DNA of 64,000 bases, taken from assembly GCF_003732705.1 (NCBI RefSeq), contig NZ_MOBR01000006.1:1-64000 (forward strand). The letters are read 5' to 3'. Position numbers and translations under genes: made by a program. This document shows, in pieces, positions 9,113 to 16,638 of this stretch; within the stretch, counting starts at the first letter, position 1; the number at the start of each line of letters is the position of its first letter. The notes under the pieces are model-generated. The model was not told where the DNA came from, ran no database searches, and worked only from the letters and a program-made list of their open reading frames with translations. Source of the stretch: Pseudomonas frederiksbergensis (GTDB taxonomy: Bacteria; Pseudomonadota; Gammaproteobacteria; Pseudomonadales; Pseudomonadaceae).

Positions 9113-10363
9113 TCAGGAAAGCTTCGCCAGGCAGAATTCAAGGATGTCCAGCCCTTCCTCCAGCACCGCCGCTTCGGTGGTCAGCGGTGCCAGCAGCCGA
9201 ATGATGTTTCGCGATTTGCCGCTGGGCATCAACAGCAAACCCGCGTCCCGAGCCAGGGCCAGCAACTGGGTCAGTTGCGCAGAGGCCGGTGAGCCGTCGG
9301 CGTTAACCAACTCGATACCGCGCATCGCCCCGACACCGGTTAGGCGGCCCAGAAACGGGGAGACATTATTGGCGCGCCAGGCTTCGTAGCGACTGACGAT
9401 GGCTTCTTCCTGTTGCGAGCCCCAAGCGTGCAGGTTCGCATCGGTCATCTCGTCCAGGGTCGCCAGTGCCGCGGCGCAGGCGATCGGGTTGCCTGAATAA
9501 GTACCGCCGAGTCCGCCCTTGGGCAAAGTGTCGAGCAATGACTTGCGCCCGACCACTGCGCCCAACGGCACGCCGCCGGCGATACTCTTGGCGAGCAGGA
9601 TCAGGTCTGGCTCGATGCCCAGTCGCGAGAAGGCAAAACGTTCACCGGTACGACCGAACCCAGACTGGATTTCATCGGCGATCAGCAGGATGTTTTTCTG
9701 ATCACAGAAGCGCCGTAACGCTTGGGCAAACTCGACGTCCATCGCCAGGAACCCGGCTTCGCCCTGCACCGGTTCGACGATAAAACACGCCACGTCTTCG
9801 ACGTCGATCTCGACGCTGAACAACCGATCCATCGCCTTCAACGCGTCGGCGCAGGTCACGCCGTTGTCCTTGCTCGGGAAGGGCAGGTGATACACGGGGC
9901 CTGGCAGCACGCCGACTTTCTGTTTGTAGGGGGCGACTTTGCCGTTGAGGTTGAGGGTGGCGAGGGTGCGGCCGTGGAAGGCGCCGTCGAAAGCGATCAC
10001 GGCGGTGCGGCCGGTGGCACCGCGGACGATCTTCAGCGCGTTTTCCGCTGCCTCCGCGCCGCTGTTGGTGAGCATCCCGCTGACCGGGTAGCCCACCGGA
10101 ATAAACGCCGTCAGACGATCCATCAGTTCGATGTAGGGCACATGCGGGGCCGCGTTGAACGCGTAGTGGGTCAGTCGGGTGGCTTGTTCGCGAATGGCCT
10201 CGACGATGTGCGGGTGGCAGTGGCCAAGGTTCAGCACGCCGATGCCGCCGACAAAGTCGATGTAGCGTTTGCCATCGGTGTCCCAGACCTCGGCGTTTTT
10301 GCCGTGGCTGAGGGTGACGGGATGCACGACGTTGATCGACTGGCTGATGCTTTCGCTGCTCAT
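9113..10363 (-). CDS. Class III aminotransferase, GabT-like
   Basis: PLP-dependent class III (omega) aminotransferase of 416 aa, close in layout to 4-aminobutyrate aminotransferase. Visible features are GGIGVLNLGHCHP near the N-terminus, NSGAEAAENALKIVR, the FDGAFHGRT loop, EPVQGEAGF, the PLP-anchoring region LIADEIQSGFGRTG, and the Schiff-base lysine in LAKSIAGGVPLGA. It would move an amino group from an omega-amino acid or polyamine product to 2-oxoglutarate. It is the first gene of a same-strand series leading to the ABC importer and FAD oxidase, with a 210-base REP-containing gap before the permease. Substrate remains inference. Confidence 0.9.
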   Translation of the reverse strand: MSSESISQSINVVHPVTLSHGKNAEVWDTDGKRYIDFVGGIGVLNLGHCHPHIVEAIREQATRLTHYAFNAAPHVPYIELMDRLTAFIPVGYPVSGMLTNSGAEAAENALKIVRGATGRTAVIAFDGAFHGRTLATLNLNGKVAPYKQKVGVLPGPVYHLPFPSKDNGVTCADALKAMDRLFSVEIDVEDVACFIVEPVQGEAGFLAMDVEFAQALRRFCDQKNILLIADEIQSGFGRTGERFAFSRLGIEPDLILLAKSIAGGVPLGAVVGRKSLLDTLPKGGLGGTYSGNPIACAAALATLDEMTDANLHAWGSQQEEAIVSRYEAWRANNVSPFLGRLTGVGAMRGIELVNADGSPASAQLTQLLALARDAGLLLMPSGKSRNIIRLLAPLTTEAAVLEEGLDILEFCLAKLS

Positions 10364-10481
10364 GGATGACCGACTCTGAAGAAGGGATGCTTCTTTTTAT
10401 CTAAGCCGTGAGCAGGGGGACCGGGCAAACGAAATAAAGTCGCCGGGTCAATCTTAAAAGTCGGGATGTGTGCCGGAGCCG

Positions 10482-10552
10482 TTGTAGGAGCATGGCTTGC
10501 CCGCGATGGCGTCATGAAGATCGCCATCGCGAGCAAGCTTTGCTCCTACAGG
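10482..10552. repeat. REP pair with short loop
   Basis: TGTAGGAGCATGGCTTGCCCGCGATGGCG and its imperfect complement, 71 bases in all. It lies between the hopJ-family gene and the aminotransferase gene. Confidence 0.88.
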
Positions 10553-10560
10553 AAAAGCGT

Positions 10561-10899
10561 TTAGCGGCGGGTCAGTGGTTGTTGGGTGAACTTCACGCCA
10601 GCCAGACCATGAGCAATCAAAGCCCGGATATTGCCATGGTCGCTGCCTTCAGGCGTCGCCACCACCGAACGGTAATGCTCGCCAAACGCCAACAGCGCTT
10701 CGTCATCGCTCAAGCCTTCCAGCAGCGCCAGACCCAGGGTCTTGCACGAACCTTCGTTCTGCCCGGCGGCGTTTTCCACGCCACCATTGTTGAAGGCTTG
10801 CGGCTGGTAATCGTAGCCGGCAGCAATAAAGGCCAGGGTGTCAGCGAAAAGGTGTTCGCCGCTGTTGAGGCTGGCGCGCAGGGTGTTCAAATCACTCAT
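10561..10899 (-). CDS. HopJ-family protein
   Basis: Small soluble protein (112 aa) matching the HopJ family: MSDLNTLRASLNSGEHLFADTLAFI, then YDYQPQAFNNGGVENAAGQNEGS and GEHYRSVVATPEGSDH. The family was named after a Pseudomonas syringae type III effector candidate, but it is widespread in non-pathogens, and here it sits with pterin genes. A housekeeping role is therefore more likely than secretion. The start overlaps the end of the upstream DUF1244 gene by eight bases, so translation is coupled. GGA lies about seven bases before the ATG. Molecular function is unknown. Confidence 0.85.
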   Translation of the reverse strand: MSDLNTLRASLNSGEHLFADTLAFIAAGYDYQPQAFNNGGVENAAGQNEGSCKTLGLALLEGLSDDEALLAFGEHYRSVVATPEGSDHGNIRALIAHGLAGVKFTQQPLTRR

Positions 10900-11188
10900 G
10901 GGGTTTTCCTTTGGCAAACGCCGCTTGTTGTTCGGCGTTGGCTTCTTGCTGGTATTGGGCTTTCCATTCGGCATAAGGCATGCCGTAAACCACTTCGCGG
11001 GCGTCGTCGAGGCTGACCTCGATCTGGCGTTCATCGGCGGCAGCCTTGTACCACTTGGACAGGCAGTTGCGGCAGAAACCCGAGAGGTTCATCAGGTCGA
11101 TGTTCTGCACGTCCTTGCGGCTGTCCAGATGGGCGACCAGCCGGCGAAAGGCGGCGGCTTCAAGTTCCAGGCGTTGTTGATCGGTCAT
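10892..11188 (-). CDS. DUF1244 family protein
   Basis: 98-residue cytoplasmic protein with the DUF1244 core: IDLMNLSGFCRNCLSKWYK (two cysteines three apart) and DAREVVYGMPYAEWKAQYQ. I start at MTDQQRLELEAAAF; the frame extends 13 codons upstream into repeat sequence. It overlaps hopJ by eight bases. The family's function is unknown. Its CxxC pair in CRNC could bind a metal, but that is speculation. Confidence 0.85.
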   Translation of the reverse strand: MTDQQRLELEAAAFRRLVAHLDSRKDVQNIDLMNLSGFCRNCLSKWYKAAADERQIEVSLDDAREVVYGMPYAEWKAQYQQEANAEQQAAFAKGKPHE

Positions 11189-11210
11189 GGGGGGCTCGCA
11201 GAGGCAGCTT

Positions 11211-11288
11211 TGAGCGGCAAGCTTCAAGCTGCAAGATGGATTTCGGTGGCCGTTAGCTTACCGCTTGAAGCTTGAAGCTTGAAGCTTA
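11211..11288. repeat. AAGCTTCAAGC/GCTTGAAGCTT inverted repeat
   Basis: GCAAGCTTCAAGCTGCAAG is followed about 35 bases later by three tandem CTTGAAG units that are its complement, giving a hairpin between folX and the DUF1244 gene. This repeat type is unrelated to the REP core and overlaps the folX stop region. Confidence 0.8.
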
Positions 11289-11657
11289 ACGGCTCGCCGC
11301 GAGCGTGATTGATACCGACTCGGCAAATCGCAAAGCGTGGGGTTTGTCGACTTCCACTTCGGCATACAGCACCGACTCGTTGACCATGACCAGATCGAGA
11401 ATTTCCTGGGTCAGGCGTTCGAGCAGGGCAAAGCGGTTGCCTTCCACGTGGGCGATGATTGCCTTGGTGATGGTGCGGTAGTTCAGCGCGTGATCGATGT
11501 CGTTGTCGCGCACCGCTTCCTGCGCCGCGTAAAGGATGGTCAGGTTGATCAACACATCCTGCTTGTTGAGGATTTCATCTTCGTTGATGCCGATGAAGGT
11601 GCGCAGGCACAGGTCCTTGACCCGGATGCGCGCCATTCCTGGTTGAAGTTGTGGCAT
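11286..11657 (-). CDS. folX: Dihydroneopterin triphosphate 2'-epimerase FolX
   Basis: FolB/FolX-fold protein of 123 aa: [20 protein letters not shown], then [13 protein letters not shown] and [29 protein letters not shown]. The gene order folM-folE-folX supports FolX rather than FolB aldolase. FolX converts dihydroneopterin triphosphate to dihydromonapterin triphosphate, leading to tetrahydromonapterin, used as phenylalanine hydroxylase cofactor in Pseudomonas (literature knowledge). The start is the ATG of [10 protein letters not shown], two bases after the folE stop. A longer frame to 11999 overlaps folE and is spurious. Confidence 0.88.
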   Translation of the reverse strand: MPQLQPGMARIRVKDLCLRTFIGINEDEILNKQDVLINLTILYAAQEAVRDNDIDHALNYRTITKAIIAHVEGNRFALLERLTQEILDLVMVNESVLYAEVEVDKPHALRFAESVSITLAASR

Positions 11658-11659
11658 TG

Positions 11660-12235
11660 CTACTTGCTCCGTCCAATCAATTGCAGGAACTCCTGGCGGG
11701 TATTGCTCGACTCGCGGAAGGCGCCGAGCATCACCGAGGTGTTCATGGTCGAATTCTGTTTCTCGACGCCGCGCATCATCATGCACATGTGCTTGGCCTC
11801 GATCACCACGGCGACACCGGCGGCGTCCGTCACGTGCTGCACCGCGTCGGCGATCTGCCGGGTGAGGTTTTCCTGAATTTGCAGGCGCCGGGCGAACATG
11901 TCCACCAATCGCGCAATCTTCGACAGGCCCAGCACCTTGCCCGTCGGAATATAAGCCACATGCGCCTTGCCGATGAAGGGCAGCATGTGGTGCTCGCACA
12001 GCGAATAGAGTTCGATGTCGGCGACGATGATCATCTCGTCGGTATCTGATGAAAACAATGCGCCGTTGACGATTTCCTCGACACTTTGCTCATAGCCATG
12101 ACACAGGTACTGCATGGCTTTGGCGGCGCGCATCGGGGTGTCTTGCAGTCCTTCGCGGTCGGGGTTTTCACCGAGGCCGATGAGGATTTCACGATAGCTC
12201 TGGGATAAGGCGTTCTGAGGCAGGGATAACGTCAT
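11660..12235 (-). CDS. folE: GTP cyclohydrolase I FolE
   Basis: Type I GTP cyclohydrolase (191 aa) catalysing GTP to 7,8-dihydroneopterin triphosphate. Visible features are the zinc and active-site segment [20 protein letters not shown], then [29 protein letters not shown]-like [12 protein letters not shown] and the second zinc cysteine in [16 protein letters not shown] stands 7 bases before ATG. It is the middle gene of folM-folE-folX, so its product is probably channelled to monapterin. A second housekeeping folE copy elsewhere would be expected, but cannot be checked here. Confidence 0.95.
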   Translation of the reverse strand: MTLSLPQNALSQSYREILIGLGENPDREGLQDTPMRAAKAMQYLCHGYEQSVEEIVNGALFSSDTDEMIIVADIELYSLCEHHMLPFIGKAHVAYIPTGKVLGLSKIARLVDMFARRLQIQENLTRQIADAVQHVTDAAGVAVVIEAKHMCMMMRGVEKQNSTMNTSVMLGAFRESSNTRQEFLQLIGRSK

Positions 12236-12256
12236 GGTAGATCCTCGCGGGGGCGG

Positions 12257-12967
12257 CTATTTGACGTGCCGTCCGCCGTTGACGGTCAGGGTCGTGCCGG
12301 TGACATAAGGGTTGTCGAGCAGATAGCGAAGGCTCTGGTAGATCACTTCGCCGCCGGGCTCGATGCCCAGCGCGGACTTGGCCAGGGCTTTTGCACGGTA
12401 CGCCGCGTCGTCGTCGGGATTGAACAATAGCAGGGCTGGCGCAATGCCGTTGACCTTGATCGCTGGCGCATATTTAGCGGCGAAGGACAGAGTCAGGTTG
12501 TCGAGCCCGGCTTTACTGGCGCAGTAGCCGATGTGTTTGCTACTGCCCTTGCGGGTCACATCGTCGCTGATGTGCACGATGTCGGCGGGGTTCGAGCGTT
12601 CGAGCAAGTCCGCGCAGTGCAGGTTGATCAGGTAGGGCGCGAGCATGTGTACGCTGAACATCCGGGTAAAAGCCTGGGCATCGGTGTCCGGGGTTTCGGC
12701 CAGCCATTCGGACGCGTTATGCACGATCGCCCGCAGGCTGTCGGTGTGGGTCTTGAGTTCGGAGATGAACGCGAGGATGCCGGCTTCGCTGGAGAAGTCC
12801 GCGAACACCGCCGTTGCGCCCAGATCGCGCAACGTTTGTACGCCGGGGCGATCGGTGCGGTAGCTGAAGATCACGCGGTGGCCGTCTTCAAGCAAACGCC
12901 GGGCGCAGTGCAGGCCGACACGCTGGCCGGCACCGGTGATGAGGATTGGGGCTGCGGAAGAGGTCAT
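12257..12967 (-). CDS. folM: Dihydromonapterin reductase FolM (SDR family)
   Basis: Short-chain dehydrogenase of 236 aa: cofactor motif ILITGAGQRVGLHCARRLL, an NADP-type SYRTD segment, NAS motif VHNASEWLA, and the catalytic Tyr-Lys in HIGYCASKAGLDNLTLS. FolM reduces dihydromonapterin to tetrahydromonapterin. The C-terminal GTTLTVNGGRHVK is typical. It is first in the operon, 21 bases ahead of folE. A REP pair and the convergent or unrelated neighbours lie upstream, so the operon promoter is probably just before 12967, though I saw no clear consensus. Confidence 0.9.
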   Translation of the reverse strand: MTSSAAPILITGAGQRVGLHCARRLLEDGHRVIFSYRTDRPGVQTLRDLGATAVFADFSSEAGILAFISELKTHTDSLRAIVHNASEWLAETPDTDAQAFTRMFSVHMLAPYLINLHCADLLERSNPADIVHISDDVTRKGSSKHIGYCASKAGLDNLTLSFAAKYAPAIKVNGIAPALLLFNPDDDAAYRAKALAKSALGIEPGGEVIYQSLRYLLDNPYVTGTTLTVNGGRHVK

Positions 12968-13030
12968 GAACGGCTCGCGTCGCGGTTAGAGCAAAACTAT
13001 ACCAGCGACGGCGAGCGTTCACCTACGACA

Positions 13031-13123
13031 CCTGTAGGAGCAAAGCTTGCTCGCGATTGAGACGACTCGGTCTTTCTTTCAGACCGAGTCATCGTTCATC
13101 GCGGGCAAGCCTTGCTCCTACAG
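13031..13123. repeat. REP/BIME pair
   Basis: CCTGTAGGAGCAAAGCTTGCTCGCGA facing TCGCGGGCAAGCCTTGCTCCTACAGG, enclosing a second small palindrome (AGACGACTCGGTCT...AGACCGAGTC). It lies between folM and the ABM-protein gene. Confidence 0.9.
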
Positions 13124-13128
13124 GGAAA

Positions 13129-13698
13129 TCATTGGTTCTGGGTGGTGGGGGCGACGGGAATTGCCCGAGTCGGCGTGCTGTGCAGCCAGTTGGCCAACAA
13201 ACGAGTCGACAGCGGAATAAAGAAATAGACCATCAATGGCGTCAGGCACAGCGTGCTGACGAGCACCCGAGGCAACAGGCTCATTTCACCGAGCAACGGC
13301 CCCAGGACAAAGTTGAACAGCAGGGAAACCGGGAAGAACGCCAGCCAGATCGCCACGGCCTGTTTCCAGCGCGGCGGGCGATTACCCGCTGCGCCGAACC
13401 AGCCTTCGATGCCGCTGACCCGATGTTCCGTCGGATGGGCGAACAAGTCGCTGCCGCGGCCCAGCCAGGCAGTGCGCGAGGCGGAATGCTCCCAGGCGTG
13501 CAGGGTCTGCTCGTCGGCGAAGCGAAAGATAATCTGGAATTCGTCATCATCGGGCGGCGGAGCGAGCACGCCAGAGCCGAGATAGCCGGGAAAGTCGGTG
13601 GCCAGTTGTTCGCCTTCACGCAACCAGGCGATCAGGTCCTGATAACGTCCATCGGCAACGCGGCGCGCCACCATCAGCGTGACGGGTGAGGTAGACAT
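13129..13698 (-). CDS. Membrane-anchored antibiotic-biosynthesis-monooxygenase (ABM) domain protein
   Basis: 189 residues. Residues 1-105 form an ABM/dimeric ferredoxin-like domain (VTLMVARRVADGRYQDLIAW, then FQIIFRFADEQTLHAWEHS). The C-terminal half has two hydrophobic segments, AIWLAFFPVSLLFNFVLGPLL and LVSTLCLTPLMVYFFIPL, so the domain is tethered to the inner membrane. ABM domains act as cofactor-free monooxygenases or as small-molecule sensors; no activity can be assigned. GGAG lies seven bases before the chosen ATG; a longer frame to 13830 starts in the promoter region. It is divergent from the LitR-like regulator and may be light-regulated with it. Confidence 0.82.
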   Translation of the reverse strand: MSTSPVTLMVARRVADGRYQDLIAWLREGEQLATDFPGYLGSGVLAPPPDDDEFQIIFRFADEQTLHAWEHSASRTAWLGRGSDLFAHPTEHRVSGIEGWFGAAGNRPPRWKQAVAIWLAFFPVSLLFNFVLGPLLGEMSLLPRVLVSTLCLTPLMVYFFIPLSTRLLANWLHSTPTRAIPVAPTTQNQ

Positions 13699-13907
13699 TG
13701 TGTATCTCCGTAAGGCTATTGCGTCGCTCCGGGTAGGAGTTTCGCCAGACGCAGCGCCGGGGTGATGGGCTGCGTCCTGGGACAAGCAAGGATTATTCCT
13801 GATTATGAAAATTACACCAGAGGCATTCATCGCCCATCAATATCCTGTGTCGCATCCATCAATGGGTTGAATGATTACGGGGGTTAAGCGCTAGAATAGG
13901 ATCCAAT

Positions 13908-14891
13908 TTGACCTTGGACGATCACGCCCAAATGCCTGTCCTGACTGACGTTGTCCCTCGATTGCTCCCAAGCGTCTCCCTTGAACGGGAAGAACTGTTC
14001 CCGATTCGAGAAGTGGCGCGCCTCACCGGCATCAACCCGGTGACGTTGCGAGCCTGGGAGCGACGTTATGGCCTGATCCAGCCCACACGCACCGAAAGCG
14101 GGCATAGGCTGTATTCGATGGCCGATATCGAGACAGTGCGCAGCATCCTTGGCTGGATTGATCGCGGCGTAGCGGTCAGCAAGGTTGGCAAGATTCTGGC
14201 CAAGACCGAACCGCTCAAAGTGCTCTCGCACATCATCCCCGATGAATTGGTGTTGGCTGATTACGCCCAATGGCAGCAGCAGGTCCAGGCGGCGGTCAGC
14301 GCGTTTGACGATGTTCAGCTGGAGCGGGTCTACGGGCAAATTTTTTCCAGTTATTCGATGCCGGTGGTGTTTCAGGACATCCTGATGCCACTCTGGACGC
14401 AACTGTTGCAGCGTCAGGAGGCGTTCGGTCAAACCAGCGAGTGGTTGTTTTTCGATGCTTTCCTGCGATCCCGCGTGGCGCAGCGCCTGTTGCTGATTCG
14501 TGACACCTCACCGCGCCGGGTCGTTATCAGCGCACTGGCAGGTCAATGCCGTGAATTGGAACTGCTGGTGGCCGCGCTGTTTTTGAGCGGGGCGGATTCG
14601 GGTGTGCGTGTGCTGACGATCGGCCAGCCGTTCGATGAGCTGACCCTGGTCTGCGAAAGGGTTCAGCCCAAGGCGTTGGTGCTGTTTTCCAATCACGTCC
14701 CCGCACCCGAGTTGCCTCGACGTTTGAATCGCCTGGCCATGAGTCTGGATTGTCAGCTGATGCTGGCCGGGGATGCATCCGACCTGGCGCAGGAAAGCCT
14801 GGCCGGGTCTTCGATCGGCTGTCTGGGGAACGAGGGTTTGTTGATGCGACAGCGTCTGAAGCAATTCCTGGCGGGTAACCTGGATACTTGA
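13908..14891 (+). CDS. MerR-family regulator, LitR/CarH-like without B12-ligand residues
   Basis: 327-residue regulator. The MerR winged helix spans about residues 33-70 (IREVARLTGINPVTLRAWERRYGL, GHRLYS). A helical bundle and a Rossmann-like B12-binding-type domain follow. CarH/LitR sensors carry W-x9-EH and a cobalt-binding His; here W179 is followed by R189-V190, and the loop reads AGQCRELELL, so cobalamin should not bind. This matches class II LitR regulators described in Pseudomonas putida, which respond to blue light through a partner LOV protein. A short LOV gene lies two genes away. TTG 13908 has AGGA six bases upstream; ATG 13932 (MPVLTDVV) is an alternative start without a well-placed site. 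Confidence 0.85.
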   Translation: MTLDDHAQMPVLTDVVPRLLPSVSLEREELFPIREVARLTGINPVTLRAWERRYGLIQPTRTESGHRLYSMADIETVRSILGWIDRGVAVSKVGKILAKTEPLKVLSHIIPDELVLADYAQWQQQVQAAVSAFDDVQLERVYGQIFSSYSMPVVFQDILMPLWTQLLQRQEAFGQTSEWLFFDAFLRSRVAQRLLLIRDTSPRRVVISALAGQCRELELLVAALFLSGADSGVRVLTIGQPFDELTLVCERVQPKALVLFSNHVPAPELPRRLNRLAMSLDCQLMLAGDASDLAQESLAGSSIGCLGNEGLLMRQRLKQFLAGNLDT

Positions 14892-14894
14892 GGT

Positions 14895-15554
14895 TCAGAC
14901 GTGCAAGGCAGGATGGGTCAGGCGATGTTGCTGAAGGATGAATTGACGCAGACGTTCGGTTTCGTCCTTGTCACTTTGGCTCAACTGGTAAGCGAAGAAG
15001 CCCTGCTCGGTTTCCCGTTCGAACGTACCGCGCAACGCGATCCGTTCATAGCCTGACGGGCTGAACCACAACGCGAAATGCTTCGGCGGTTTGGTCTTGT
15101 TGCGAACTTCCAGCAAAACCCCTTTGAACGACACTTCATGGACCCACATCGTGCCGGGCTGGCCTTTGGCATTCTCCAGTGCGACCGGCTCCTCTAGTGT
15201 CAGGCGCCATGGTCGGACCATCGGCCCGTCCTCAAAAATACTCGGCACGCCCAGGCGCAAATGCAGCGCGTGGAACTCGTCCTCGACCAAGTGCAGCGGG
15301 AAGGTCATTTGCTGATTTTCGAAGTTGGCCTGGATGGTGACCTGCTCATGGGCGGCGAGGCGCGTGAGCAGGTCCCGGATCTGCGATCCACCGTTGACGA
15401 GCAGGCTCGACGTTGCATCCCGCACATTGAGCTGCGGGTTGTGCTGCATGGTCTGGATAAAATCCAGCTCATCCTGGGTCAGGAGTGCGTCGCGTTGCAT
15501 GGCTTGCTCGTAAATAAAAGTTACAAAGTCATCGGTGATTGTAGTTAATGACAA
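14895..15554 (-). CDS. PilZ-like protein beside the LOV photoreceptor
   Basis: 219-residue soluble protein. The first half resembles a YcgR-type N-terminal beta domain (FENQQMTFPLHLVEDEFHALHL, PSIFEDGPMVRPWRL). The second half has the PilZ-like pattern TMWVHEVSFKGVLLEV, then FALWFSPSGYERIALRGTFE. The usual c-di-GMP motifs (RxxxR and D/NxSxxG) are degenerate: the second reads EVSFKG and no clean RxxxR precedes it. Nucleotide binding is therefore doubtful. The start lies immediately after the LOV gene stop (no intergenic bases), so the two are co-expressed and probably cooperate. The stop converges with the LitR-like gene. Confidence 0.6.
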   Translation of the reverse strand: MSLTTITDDFVTFIYEQAMQRDALLTQDELDFIQTMQHNPQLNVRDATSSLLVNGGSQIRDLLTRLAAHEQVTIQANFENQQMTFPLHLVEDEFHALHLRLGVPSIFEDGPMVRPWRLTLEEPVALENAKGQPGTMWVHEVSFKGVLLEVRNKTKPPKHFALWFSPSGYERIALRGTFERETEQGFFAYQLSQSDKDETERLRQFILQQHRLTHPALHV

Positions 15555-16031
15555 TTAATTCGCAGTTTTGTTTTCGCCGTTCGTCGTTTTAAGTGCCGCC
15601 AGCTCGGCCTGCAATTCAGCGACTTGCGCTTCCAGTTGCGCAACCCGCTGCTGCGCCTTGACCTGCACCGTCACATCTTTTTGTACACCCACAAAGTAGG
15701 TTTGTCCGTCGCTTTCGTTTTTAACCGTCGAAAGGGACAGCTCGTTCCAGAATGGCGTGCCGTCCTTGCGGTAGTTGCGCAGGATTTCCCGGCATGAACC
15801 GCCGCTGTCCAATGCGTTGCGAATCAACACCAGAGCCTCTTGATCCCGATCGCCGGATTGCAGGAAGCGGCAGTCCTGGTAAAGGATTTCTTCGCTGCTA
15901 TAACCGGTCAGGCGTTCGAAGGCCGGGTTGACGTAAATCAGGATGTTGTCTTGCTCGCCTTCCTTCTCGGCAATCACGATGCCGTCGTTCGAAGCGTTGA
16001 TCACCATTTGCAGCAATTGAGCGTTGATCAT
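15555..16031 (-). CDS. Short LOV blue-light photoreceptor
   Basis: Single LOV domain of 158 aa with no effector domain, closely resembling the P. putida short LOV proteins PpSB1/PpSB2-LOV (start MINAQLLQ, then NASNDGIVIAEKEG). The photoactive cysteine is C54 in YQDCRFLQ. Flavin-contacting residues are in place: N86 (RNYRKDG), N96 (FWNEL) and Q117 (VGVQKDV). A C-terminal helix (about 121-150, VKAQQRVAQLEAQVAELQAELAAL) has coiled-coil heptads for dimerisation. Blue light forms a cysteinyl-FMN adduct. With no output domain it must act through a partner, plausibly the LitR-like regulator or the adjacent PilZ-like protein. AAGGA lies 6-8 bases before ATG; TAGAAT upstream is a possible -10. Confidence 0.92.
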   Translation of the reverse strand: MINAQLLQMVINASNDGIVIAEKEGEQDNILIYVNPAFERLTGYSSEEILYQDCRFLQSGDRDQEALVLIRNALDSGGSCREILRNYRKDGTPFWNELSLSTVKNESDGQTYFVGVQKDVTVQVKAQQRVAQLEAQVAELQAELAALKTTNGENKTAN

Positions 16032-16182
16032 CAGAGAATCCTTTCCAAGTTGATTGAGCGCTGCATTCTAGAAGAACAAAATGGGCTGTCTACTGGCCAT
16101 CAAGGCTAATTTAGAGCCATTCGCAGGTTTTTTGCCGGTGCTGTTAATATCGCCGGTCTTTTACAGCTTCAGGAACAGATTG

Positions 16183-16638
16183 ATGAAAGTCGCCATCCTT
16201 TCCGGCTCGGTGTACGGCACGGCTGAAGAAGTCGCCCGGCACGCCGCGAATATTTTGCAAGAAGCCGGTTTCGAGACCTGGCACAACCCCCGTGCCAGCC
16301 TGGCCGACGTTCAGGCATTCGGCCCCGAAGCCTTCCTGGCCGTGACCTCGACCACGGGCATGGGCGAACTGCCGGACAACCTGCAACCGCTGTACTCGAT
16401 GATTCGCGATCAGTTGCCTGCCGCCTGGCGCGGTTTGCCGGGGGCCGTCATCGGCCTGGGCGACGCGAGCTACGGTGATACGTTTTGCGGCGGCGGTGAG
16501 CAGATGCGCGAATTGTTCAGCGAATTGGGCCTGCGCGAAGTGCTGCCGATGCTGCGCCTGGATGCCAGTGAAAGCGTCACCCCGGAAACCGACGCCGAGC
16601 CTTGGCTGGCGGAGCTGGTCAGCGCTCTGCGGGGCTGA
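16183..16638 (+). CDS. Flavodoxin (MioC-like)
   Basis: 151-residue flavodoxin. The FMN phosphate loop is SGSVYGTAEEVARHAA at the N-terminus; later flavin loops are TSTTGMGELPDNLQPLY and LGDASYGDTFCGGGEQMRELF. It would be a one-electron or two-electron carrier in the cytoplasm. The start MKVAILSG has AGGA eight bases upstream; a longer frame from 16081 is out of family. It is divergent from the LOV gene, 151 bases apart, and its 3' end overlaps the convergent LysR gene by 20 bases. Confidence 0.9.
   Translation: MKVAILSGSVYGTAEEVARHAANILQEAGFETWHNPRASLADVQAFGPEAFLAVTSTTGMGELPDNLQPLYSMIRDQLPAAWRGLPGAVIGLGDASYGDTFCGGGEQMRELFSELGLREVLPMLRLDASESVTPETDAEPWLAELVSALRG

Noticed and set aside
10561..10899. 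HopJ protein as a type III effector
   Set aside because: No type III genes or hrp-box are nearby, and the gene is coupled to DUF1244 beside pterin genes.
11658..11999. Long upstream extension of folX
   Set aside because: It overlaps folE in another frame; the FolX family start is at 11657.
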